Source: JBGRQA01 sp041725895 (GTDB taxonomy: Bacteria > Bacteroidota > Bacteroidia > Bacteroidales > Marinifilaceae). From it: DNA of 12,826 nt. The DNA is taken from the NCBI GenBank assembly GCA_041725895.1, contig JBGRQA010000058.1:1-12826 (forward strand), given 5' to 3'. Both the position numbers and the translations under genes were made by a program. Below, one piece after another: positions 6,498-12,826 of this stretch. The notes under the pieces are model-generated. The model worked only from the letters and a program-made list of their open reading frames with translations, made no database searches and had not been told where the DNA came from. Position 1 is the first letter of the stretch. The number at the start of each line of letters is the position of its first letter.

Positions 6498-7527
6498 GTG
6501 ACAAAAAATAAATTCATGAGTAGAAACAGCTTATTGGATAATGCTAAATTTTTAATGATTTTTTTTGTTGTATTTGGTCATTTGATTGAGCCATTTATCA
6601 AGCAAAATGTAGTTTTTGAAACCATTTATAAAATTATATATTCATTTCATATGCCAGTTTTTATAATTATAAGTGGCATATTAACAAAACAAACCCCAAG
6701 AATTGGACGTGAAAAAAAATTAATCCAATCAATTCTTGTACCCTTAATTGTTTTTACTTTTTTGTATGAAACTTCTGATTTGATTCTAAAAGGGGCACCG
6801 AGTCATTATATAAGATCTTTTTCACCTTATTGGATATTATGGTTTCTACTGAGTCTATTTTGTTGGAGGATGGTTGCACCTTTTTTTATAAAGCTTCGCT
6901 ATCCTGTTTTAGCATCAATAATCATTTCAATGATAGCAGGTTATTTTGATTCAATAGGATGTTTTCTTAGTTTGTCTAGAACGCTATACTTCTTCCCCTT
7001 TTTTTTAATAGGGTTTCTATTTACTCCTGAAATCTTTTCCCATAAGAAATTAGTAAGTATACCTAAGGTTGTGTTAGTAAGTGTTTTAATTTTAAATATT
7101 CTCTTTTTTATTTTGTTTCCGGATATAAATCATCGTTGGCTGTATGGAAGTTGTTCATATACCTGTCTTGGAGCTGTGGGTTGGACTGCCAGCTTGATTC
7201 GATTTGGATTTCTTGTATTGTCCTTCATTTCGAGTGTAGCTATCTTGTTGCTTATTCCTAATAGAAAAATGTTTTTCAGTAGTATTGGTGCAAAATCCTT
7301 ATATATATGTTTGGCACGGTTTTTTTGTTAGGGTGCTTAATGTTTTAGGAATATATTCCATAATGGAAAATAATTTTTCGAATGTTACTATATTGTCTTG
7401 TATTTTAGTAGCTGCTTCTATTATTACTTATATCTGTTCTATTGATTTAGTTGATCAATTGACCAATCGCTATATTTTTAACCCTATTAGTAAAGTTTTA
7501 TTGGGCAAAAATGTTTCTTTAGAGTAA
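6498..7527 (+). pseudogene. Acyltransferase-3 family membrane protein, frameshifted at a TA tract
   Basis: Two overlapping frames (6498-7331, then the +1 frame to 7527) together encode one protein of about 340 residues, the normal length of acyltransferase-3 membrane proteins, closest in style to fucose 4-O-acetylase-like members. These transfer acyl groups to cell-surface sugars. Family marks are VVFGHLIEP with the likely catalytic H28, YSFHMPVFIIISG (48-60) and about ten hydrophobic helices. The first frame ends abnormally (SLYICLARFFC) while the second continues correctly (YVWHGFFVRVLN). The switch falls at TATATATAT (7300-7308): one more TA unit would restore SLYIYVWHGFFV. The GTG at 6498 is possible, but the ATG at 6516 (MSRNSLLDNAKFL) fits the family N-terminus better. 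A phase-variable gene, a true mutation or a sequencing error are all possible. It is much more A+T-rich than yjjI. Confidence 0.85.
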
Positions 7528-7691
7528 ATCTTACTGGTAAATTATATTAATTCCAGTCAGTTTAAATTTTTAATAGGACATAGAGAAATCGGTTTCAAGT
7601 TTAACACAACAAGTCCTTTCTCAATGGCTATTGTCTGATATATTCCTATTAGTTTACCGACAGCATTGACTTTTTCTCTTGTTTTGTTTGT

Positions 7692-8076
7692 AGTAATCTG
7701 TTGTGAATCAATTTTTCTCCATGGTTATTTTTTACCACAGAGCCCACAGAGAAAATCCAGAGAACCACAGAGTATGGGAATCTGACGCGAAGTGAAGTAG
7801 TTCTATTCTTTTTTTCCCTTTGTGTAACTTCGTGTCCTTTGTGGTTGAATTTTTGTTGAAAATCTGCGCTCATCTTCGTAATCCTCGGCGAACTTTTTCC
7901 CTTCGAGTTTATTTTTTACCACAGAGCCCAAAGAGAAAATCCAGAGAACCACAGAGTATGAGAATTTGACGCGTAGGGAGGTAGTTCTAATTCTTTTTTC
8001 CCTTTGTGTAACTTCGTGTCCTTTGTGGTTAAATTTTTGTTGAAAATCTGCGTTCATCAGCGTAATCTGCGGTGAA
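7692..8076. repeat. Two copies of a 184-bp form of the intergenic repeat, plus a partial copy
   Basis: ACCACAGAGCCCA begins at 7734 and its equivalent (ACCACAGAGCCCAAAG) at 7918, a period of 184 bp. A partial tail (TAATCTGTTGTGAATCAATT) precedes them from about 7692. Each unit runs from ACCACAGAG through CTTTGTGTAACTTCGTGTCC and TTTGTGGTT to TAATCTGCGGTGAA, so the ACCACAGAG and CTTTGTGGT ends form an imperfect inverted repeat. It shares the CTTCGTGTCCTTTGTGGTT and TAATCTGCGGTGAA blocks with the array at 1-475 but has an extra segment. Minus-strand ORFs here (FNHKGHEVTQRE-type peptides) are translations of the repeat, not genes. The 7528-7691 stretch before it holds nothing recognisable. Confidence 0.9.
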
Positions 8077-8110
8077 AAGCTTTTTTATGTGGTAAATTGT
8101 AATTTTCTAT

Positions 8111-8288
8111 ATGTCAAAGAATAATCTTTCCATTAGGAACGAAATAAAAAATTACGATAAATGAACCGCAATAGCAGGAGGGAGTACAATTGCAAAATAT
8201 TCCAAAGCTGCAATTCATAAGAAATTCCATTTTTTTTGCCCGAAAAGAGAATGCCGTACTTGACATTTGGTTCCCGGTTTTGTAAATT
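8111..8288 (+). repeat. Noncoding module B, homologous to module A at 1753-1926
   Basis: ATGTCAAAGAA (8111), AATTCATAAG (8212), TTGACATTTG (8260) and TTTTGTAAATT (8278) occur in the same order and at nearly the same spacing as in module A. As in A, it directly follows a copy of the intergenic repeat, about 35 bp after the CTGCGGTGAA end. The hairpin of A is only partly kept (TTCC-ATTA-GGAA). The stretch from here to the next likely gene at 8680 is about 390 bp, almost the same as from module A to yjjI. Confidence 0.65.
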
Positions 8289-8325
8289 TATACACAGATA
8301 CTCATCTTTTTAAGTTTTTAGGGAA

Positions 8326-8676
8326 GTGTCCGTACATCAATACCTTTTGTTGGATGGATGCCTTCCCTTTTTACTTTTAGGCGGAATTCCTGACCGTTCT
8401 ACAAACCCCCGCCTCAACCGGGCCCAATACTCAAACATAAATCTTTTAGAAGAAGCTGCCTTATGTGATAAATTGTCTTTGTTTATTGAGGTGGTAGACC
8501 AATCTTTTGTTAAGTTTGCAAAATTAAGAAAGCTATCTTTCTTTTCGTGTAGAATTGTTGGGGTGACAGCACTTTTTGATGGGAATACAGAAATAATAAC
8601 AATGGTTTTGTTCGAACGAGAACTGAATATAAAAATGACGATTAATTTAAAAAAGGTTAAAATATTTAAGTTTTGA
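8326..8676 (+). CDS. Doubtful small ORF of 116 codons
   Basis: A GTG-started ORF ending 3 nt before the next gene's ATG. The N-terminal third (VHQYLLLDGCLPFLLLGGIP) overlaps an imperfect stem (AGGGAAG 8320-8326 with CTTCCCT 8362-8368) and reads poorly. The second half (LLEEAALCDKLSLFIEVVDQ onward) is more protein-like, but no ATG is available to start it. No family is recognised. A TAAGTTTG at 8511-8518 inside it resembles a -7 promoter box for the gene at 8680. It may be noncoding leader or a decayed gene; I lean against a real protein. Confidence 0.2.
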   Translation: MSVHQYLLLDGCLPFLLLGGIPDRSTNPRLNRAQYSNINLLEEAALCDKLSLFIEVVDQSFVKFAKLRKLSFFSCRIVGVTALFDGNTEIITMVLFERELNIKMTINLKKVKIFKF

Positions 8677-8679
8677 ATT

Positions 8680-9744
8680 ATGAGCGAAGTTAATTATGTG
8701 AAATTATTAAGCAAATATTCTAGGGAAAAACATTTAAAAAGCTTTCTTGCAAATTTCTCAAAAATAGATTTTAAGATTAATCCGATTATAAATACTAATT
8801 GGAACGATCCAATTTGGATGGAAAATAATCAAATGCCATATATCGCGCTTACACACTTGATTGATAGTTATTATTGTCTTCCAGAACGTCCAGATATGGC
8901 TTTTACCTATATATGGAAAGCTATCAATAATTCGTATGTTAAGTTTGCTAAGAATACTAAGATTACAAAAATATTACATAATGCTGCAAATAATATTGAC
9001 TTATCAAATAGAGAGTATAGGGAATTGAATACGTTAACCGATTCAGAGGGGATTATAATTTTTAAAGAGTCGATTTTCAACCATCGAAATGATATTATTA
9101 AAGATGGCATATCAATTATGAATTTATTAAAAAATTACATTTCATTAATTCCTTTAAAGACATTGAGGTTTATTTCTAATATTATATTAAAAGGGTACGT
9201 AGTAGATAATCAGCAATTTCCGACTTTGACGAATAACTCATCATATTTTACAATCAAAAAGAATTATTTGGATTTGTATGATGCAATAGTAAATACTTAT
9301 GGAATCTCTTATAAAAATATTTCAAATCCAGTTTTAAATGGGATTAAAATTAAAATTGGTATAGTTGATACTGATGAAAATAAGTCTAGAGCAATTATAC
9401 ATAGTTTAAGCTTAAAAATAAAAGAATTATTAACAAATCAAGAAACTGTATTCTCAAATTCTGATTCAACCATAAATATTACAATAAATTTATCAGATGA
9501 AGAATTAATCGATTTTATGCTTAGAGTTGTTTTGTACACAATTAGAAATAATAGTGTACATGGCAATGTCGTTGAGAGGTTAAATAGTGATTACGCAAAT
9601 AAAGATTCTTTAAAAGCGAGCATTTATGTTTATTTCTTAGCACATTACTTTTTATCCCTAGGTTTATATATCAATAATGAAATAAATTTATCCGATTTAG
9701 CACCCAATATTGACAATTTAAATGAACTAAACAGAATTATGTAG
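8680..9744 (+). CDS. Unrecognised helical protein with C-terminal HEPN-like RX4H motif
   Basis: A 354-residue cytoplasmic protein with no signal peptide or membrane segment and very A+T-rich codons. I do not recognise the family. Two features stand out. Near the N-terminus, HLIDSYYCLPERPDMAFTYI (59-78) with WKAINNSYVKF reads like a conserved helical core. Near the C-terminus, R289-N-N-S-V-H294 followed by G and a helical stretch (LKASIYVYFLAHYFLSLGLY, 311-330) matches the RX4-6H signature of HEPN ribonuclease domains, in which a polar residue after the Arg is common. HEPN proteins are frequent in abortive infection, toxin-antitoxin and CRISPR systems, so an RNase role in defence is possible but inferred from one short motif. 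The ATG at 8680 has no Shine-Dalgarno. A hairpin follows at 9857-9905. Confidence 0.75.
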   Translation: MSEVNYVKLLSKYSREKHLKSFLANFSKIDFKINPIINTNWNDPIWMENNQMPYIALTHLIDSYYCLPERPDMAFTYIWKAINNSYVKFAKNTKITKILHNAANNIDLSNREYRELNTLTDSEGIIIFKESIFNHRNDIIKDGISIMNLLKNYISLIPLKTLRFISNIILKGYVVDNQQFPTLTNNSSYFTIKKNYLDLYDAIVNTYGISYKNISNPVLNGIKIKIGIVDTDENKSRAIIHSLSLKIKELLTNQETVFSNSDSTINITINLSDEELIDFMLRVVLYTIRNNSVHGNVVERLNSDYANKDSLKASIYVYFLAHYFLSLGLYINNEINLSDLAPNIDNLNELNRIM

Positions 9745-9856
9745 TGAGTACTGTATCAAATATTCGAATTTTGGGTGTTGTTGATTGGTGAATTCATACG
9801 TAATAGGCAAATAATAGATTTTTGATGGTTTTGTGTTTTAAATTAGCAACGGCAAT

Positions 9857-9905
9857 GTAGCTATTTTAAAATTGTTATAGTTAAATGTAATCCTAAAATA
9901 GCTAC
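9857..9905. other. Perfect 12-bp inverted repeat with a 25-nt loop
   Basis: GTAGCTATTTTA (9857-9868) and TAAAATAGCTAC (9894-9905) are exact reverse complements. TCTTGCTTTTG follows on the plus strand, so it could terminate transcription from the gene ending at 9744, although the loop is long for a terminator. A dimeric regulator site or small-element remnant is also possible. The rest of the 9745-10044 gap shows nothing recognisable. Confidence 0.55.
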
Positions 9906-10044
9906 TCTTGCTTTTGGGGGAACAATAATTCACTAAGGAGCCTGCCATATATAGCAACATTCGTTAGTTGTAATTCTGATGTGGTCATGTGTAACAGGTC
10001 TCCCCAATTGATTTTGCAGTTGATGTTATAGAATTAAAAAAATT

Positions 10045-10605
10045 ATGGAAGAGGGAATAAAAGAACTTTGTAAAACCTGTAATAATAAAATTGTTGATTT
10101 TTCAACTGGAAGTATTTGTCGGGTGACAAAGGCAAAACCTTACTATTCTGTAGAATGCGAAAATTACGATGAGAATACGATTCTGCTTCAAAAGTTCAAA
10201 AATGAAAGGGAATACCTCGAAACAATAAAGGTTCGAAAAAAAATCATAGCGCTATTCTCTTTGGTTCTTGTTTTGGATATTGCTTCGAAGCTAATATCCT
10301 ACTATATCGATAGCTACTATGACTCTACCTGGCTTCTGATTTATATTGGTAGTTTTTCTTTACAGGCTGGTTTGTTATATGGAACATATTCCGGGTTGGA
10401 TAAGGTTAGGGAAACTTTAATATATCTGGCCATTTGTGGAGTAATAGTAGGGTTTTATATGACTTTACTAATAGACAATAGTCACAGTGTTTTATTTCAA
10501 CTCTTTTATATAGCCAAACTACTATTGTATGTATACCTGGTAAATTTAATAATGTTTGATTTGGAGTTTAAGAGATTTTTCGAATGCCAACATAAAAACC
10601 GCTAG
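10045..10605 (+). CDS. Small membrane protein with N-terminal zinc-ribbon-like Cys motif and four helices
   Basis: A 186-residue protein. The N-terminal 42 residues carry C9-x2-C12, then C25 in STGSICRVTKAKP and C38 in YYSVECENYDEN. This pattern (CxxC, then GxxCxxTxxKP, then C) is a known N-terminal element of many Bacteroidota membrane proteins, probably a small metal-binding or cytoplasmic domain; its role is unknown. It is followed by four likely membrane helices at about 67-88, 95-117, 123-143 and 149-171 and a short charged tail (FKRFFECQHKNR). No enzyme motif is visible. It stands alone, with 300 bp before and 217 bp after. The ATG at 10045 is the natural start. A partner role to the neighbouring nuclease-like gene is conceivable but not shown. 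Confidence 0.75.
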   Translation: MEEGIKELCKTCNNKIVDFSTGSICRVTKAKPYYSVECENYDENTILLQKFKNEREYLETIKVRKKIIALFSLVLVLDIASKLISYYIDSYYDSTWLLIYIGSFSLQAGLLYGTYSGLDKVRETLIYLAICGVIVGFYMTLLIDNSHSVLFQLFYIAKLLLYVYLVNLIMFDLEFKRFFECQHKNR

Positions 10606-10822
10606 ATAAAGGTTTATTCCATAGGCCTTACCGCTTAGTTAAAAAGCTTCGCCTATTTCAATAACACCATAAAGTTAATTAGATTGGGCTTGTTTAGAAT
10701 ATAAAGGTAATTTAATTGGCTTGCTTGACGTATTTTGCTTGTGAAGTTTAGTAAGTTTATTGTCAATAATTTGTATAATATAAATTTTATAGTTTAAAGT
10801 TAAAAAGTTCAGGAATTATAAT
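10606..10822. other. A+T-rich intergenic region before the nuclease-like gene
   Basis: 217 bp with no ORF and no clear terminator. The stretch before 10823 is extremely A+T-rich (TTGTATAATATAAATTTTAT), which suits a promoter, but no TTTG/TAnnTTTG pair at proper spacing is found. Confidence 0.3.
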
Positions 10823-12067
10823 ATGGAGTACCTTTTAAAAGATCTAGATATTATTCGTAAAGAATACGAAATGCTTTCTGAAAGGGAGGAAAAATTTAAT
10901 ATATTCACTATTCTACATAAAGAACATGATGAAAGGAGATTGCATTCCAGGTTTATTTCCGCGTTGTTACAACCAAGAGGAACACATGGTCAAGGATCTT
11001 TATTTTTAAAAAACTTCATTTCTCAAATCAATACTTTGCAGATTTTTCCTATTGATGATTGTGTTTTAGTTTATCCTGAAGAAAAAGACAAGAAAGAGAA
11101 TAGTAACATTGATATTCTTGTAATTAATAGAGAGAGGAAGAAATGTTTAATTGTTGAAAACAAGATAAATGCAGGTGATAGCAATCTGGAATCAGGGGGA
11201 CAGTTAGAACGTTATATTGATCATGTTGTAAAAAATGAAAAAATACAACTTGCTGATGTTATCGTGATTTATCTTACTATGGATGGCCATGAACCGTCTA
11301 AGGAAAGTGTTGGAAAATACTTGGGAGTTAAGGATGTTATTATATGTAGCTATGTTGAACTCATAAAACCGTGGTTAGAAGCGAATTTGAAGGATGTTTA
11401 CAATTATCCATTTCTCCGTGAATCATTAATTCAGTATTTAAATCTAGTAAATAAAATGACTGGAAATAGTTCAAGTAAAGAAGAAAGATTGGAATATAAG
11501 AAATTAATCGGTAGTTCTCAAAGCAATATGAAGGCGGCAAAGAAACTATTCGATAATTATAAGCATATAAAATGGCATGCAGTACATGAGTTTTGGTCAA
11601 CACTGCAGGCAAAACTTCAAAATAGTGGAAAATGTGAAATCGTAAAACCCTTCGATAAAAATAATATAAATGATACTAAATTTAATAATTGTATAGCTGA
11701 TTTGACTCATTACGAAGTTTATCGGAAAGGTCAAAAGAATAAGCAGAAATGTACAATGAAAATTAAAACTGATTCAGGTCTAATAATTAGTATCAAATTT
11801 ACAGCTAATTATAATCATTTTTATTTTGGGTTGTCAAAAAAGGATAACGAAGGTAAGGGGTTTGAGATGATTGTGGATGATTTGATTCAAAAATATAATG
11901 AATATGAAAAGAATAGCTGGATGTTATTATCAAAGGTTTTTGATAATGATATTAAGTTTAATAACTTCCATGATGAATTAACCTTTAGCTTGATTGATGG
12001 TGAAATGAAGGATAAATTAATTGAAGATATATATACTGAAATTATAGAATTGATTGATCGAGTATGA
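10823..12067 (+). CDS. PD-(D/E)XK nuclease superfamily protein (PDDEXK_4-like)
   Basis: A 414-residue cytoplasmic protein. The N-terminal half resembles the PDDEXK_4 family: FNIFTILHKEHDERRLHSRF (25-44) with SALLQPRGTHGQG, then NIDILV with D97 and LIVENKI with E112-x-K114, forming the D...ExK nuclease signature, followed by GGQLERY (Q127). The rest (about 215-414) is a mixed helical region, poorly recognised, with a predicted beta section (MKIKTDSGLIISIKF). The family is predicted to cut DNA and is often found in accessory or defence regions; single genes annotated this way have no firmly known role. It is A+T-rich like its two upstream neighbours, followed by a strong stem-loop at 12181. The ATG at 10823 has no clear Shine-Dalgarno. 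The catalytic residues appear intact. Confidence 0.85.
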   Translation: MEYLLKDLDIIRKEYEMLSEREEKFNIFTILHKEHDERRLHSRFISALLQPRGTHGQGSLFLKNFISQINTLQIFPIDDCVLVYPEEKDKKENSNIDILVINRERKKCLIVENKINAGDSNLESGGQLERYIDHVVKNEKIQLADVIVIYLTMDGHEPSKESVGKYLGVKDVIICSYVELIKPWLEANLKDVYNYPFLRESLIQYLNLVNKMTGNSSSKEERLEYKKLIGSSQSNMKAAKKLFDNYKHIKWHAVHEFWSTLQAKLQNSGKCEIVKPFDKNNINDTKFNNCIADLTHYEVYRKGQKNKQKCTMKIKTDSGLIISIKFTANYNHFYFGLSKKDNEGKGFEMIVDDLIQKYNEYEKNSWMLLSKVFDNDIKFNNFHDELTFSLIDGEMKDKLIEDIYTEIIELIDRV

Positions 12068-12180
12068 CAAAACCGAAAAAATTTGCTTTTATACTATTCG
12101 CGGTATTAGGATTTGCAAAATTTGCCCACAAATAATCTTATACTTAAAATTAATTATAGCTTTTTATTCAATCGGTAAAT

Positions 12181-12208
12181 CGACAGGCCCTCTTTCAAGG
12201 GCCTGTTG
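12181..12208. terminator. G+C-rich stem-loop between convergent genes, likely bidirectional terminator
   Basis: ACAGGCCCT (12183-12191) and AGGGCCTGT (12198-12206) form a perfect 9-bp stem with a 6-nt loop (CTTTCA), extendable by a G-U and a C-G pair. It lies 113 nt after the nuclease-like gene and 15 nt past the stop of the minus-strand gene ending at 12224. The U-tracts are weak on both sides, so strength is uncertain, but position and symmetry suit a shared terminator. Confidence 0.7.
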
Positions 12209-12223
12209 TGTATTCATTCGTAC

Positions 12224-12730
12224 TTAATTTACCGAGGTCACTGCCTTTTGCTTCCTCTGTTCCGCTCTTTCTTCTTCCTCCCTAAGTTTCTTTTCTGTTT
12301 TGGCCTTCTCGGTCATCTGCAGCTCCAGGTTCAGTTTGGTGGTTTCGCCCCATACCTGTGTGAAGTTTACCGTAAGGGGATGGTAATTGCCTTGGGTGCA
12401 GGTAAGCTGGTAGTTGTCCGGTTCCAGGTGTTGAATTCGGAAGAGACCCTTCTTACCCGTGGCGCGGTAGGCGATGTCGGTGCCCGGTACTTCCAGCCAG
12501 GTATTGGTTACCGGTTCCCCGGTTTCGGCATCGAGGATACTGCCCCTTATTGCCAGCTTATGTGTTGCAGCTTTGTGTATGTCTATTGCGTTATTGTAGG
12601 ATTCCAGAAAAACCGGATCATCGTCAAAATAGGTTATCATGAGAGGCGTTAGCCGATTGATGATTAACCACATTATTTTACGGGTGGATTGATCCATGAT
12701 TTTTGTGGCCATTTTTTTCATGTTTCGCAT
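12224..12730 (-). CDS. CarboxypepD_reg-like domain protein of unknown function
   Basis: A 168-residue protein without a signal peptide. Residues 1-55 are probably helical (KIMWLIINRLTPLMITYFDD). Residues about 58-138 form a carboxypeptidase-regulatory-like beta sandwich: LAIRGSILDAETGEPVTNTW, then GKKGLFRIQHLEPDNYQL, ending LNLELQM. The last 30 residues are a highly charged helix (EKKLREEEERAEQRKQ). Such domains are very common in Bacteroidota, usually at the N-terminus of TonB-dependent transporters, but here the domain stands alone in a protein that looks cytoplasmic. Base composition matches yjjI rather than the A+T-rich stretch to its left, so it probably marks the return to the core chromosome. 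The start may be the ATG at 12730, M4 or M7. Confidence 0.8.
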   Translation of the reverse strand: MRNMKKMATKIMDQSTRKIMWLIINRLTPLMITYFDDDPVFLESYNNAIDIHKAATHKLAIRGSILDAETGEPVTNTWLEVPGTDIAYRATGKKGLFRIQHLEPDNYQLTCTQGNYHPLTVNFTQVWGETTKLNLELQMTEKAKTEKKLREEEERAEQRKQKAVTSVN

Positions 12731-12826
12731 CTCTACTGGTTTGGTTAGGGGGTATGTTCAATATTCTGTGTCACGGTTGGTTTACTTGTTTATAACTTTA
12801 TTTTTCAGACTCAATTTCTAAAAGCC
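12731..12826. other. Right edge, upstream region of the CarboxypepD_reg-like gene
   Basis: 96 bp with no ORF or RNA gene recognised; it would contain the promoter of the minus-strand gene if that gene is not in an operon reaching beyond the window. Confidence 0.3.

Noticed and set aside
7649..8057. Two overlapping minus-strand ORFs (7649-7873 and 7803-8057) encoding FNHKGHEVTQRE-type peptides
   Set aside because: They lie wholly inside the 184-bp intergenic repeats and are near-identical only because the repeat is duplicated; this is a translation artefact of the repeat, not a protein family.
8508..8948. TGTTAAGTTTGC repeated at 8508-8519 and 8937-8948
   Set aside because: A 12-bp A+T-rich match in two unrelated contexts is compatible with chance.
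12206..12652. A 148-codon plus-strand ORF opposite the CarboxypepD_reg-like gene
   Set aside because: The minus strand has a recognisable beta-sandwich domain; the plus ORF begins within the terminator stem and shows no domain.

Overview
The window looks like chromosomal DNA from an anaerobic member of the Bacteroidota, perhaps Marinilabiliales or Bacteroidales. Supporting signs are genes without clear Shine-Dalgarno sites, a TTTG/TAnnTTTG-type promoter candidate, a CarboxypepD_reg-like protein, a small membrane protein with the N-terminal CxxC...C...C motif common in this phylum, and intergenic repeats reading on the minus strand as ACCACAAAGGACACGAAG. The phylum assignment is an inference from these features. 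The oxygen-sensitive glycyl radical enzyme suggests anaerobic growth.

Layout. Positions 1-475 hold about 4.4 tandem copies of a 109-bp repeat. A Mut7-C RNase gene with an N-terminal ubiquitin-like domain follows on the minus strand (809-1585). A long gap (1586-2318) carries one more repeat fragment, a noncoding module ('module A') and a large inverted repeat. Next come yjjI (glycyl radical enzyme of unknown substrate) and yjjW (its radical SAM activase), with a perfect 12-bp hairpin between them. A structured gap (4776-5140) separates yjjW from a convergent slipin/SPFH gene (5141-5881, minus).

From about 6300 to 12070 the base composition becomes much more A+T-rich and the content looks accessory. 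It holds an acyltransferase-3 gene broken by a frameshift at a TA tract, a second cluster of the intergenic repeats (7692-8076) followed by 'module B', an unrecognised helical protein with a C-terminal RX4H (HEPN-like) motif, a zinc-ribbon-like four-helix membrane protein, and a PD-(D/E)XK nuclease-family protein. A strong stem-loop (12181-12208) closes this stretch. Composition then returns to normal with a convergent CarboxypepD_reg-like gene (12224-12730, minus).

How the parts fit. YjjI and YjjW clearly act together: the activase places the radical on Gly462 of the enzyme. The possible HEPN protein and the PD-(D/E)XK protein sit in an A+T-rich island as defence genes often do, but no complete known defence system is recognisable. 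The most novel observation is that modules A (1753-1926) and B (8111-8288) are diverged copies of one roughly 175-bp noncoding element. Each lies directly after a copy of the intergenic repeat and about 390 bp before a gene start.
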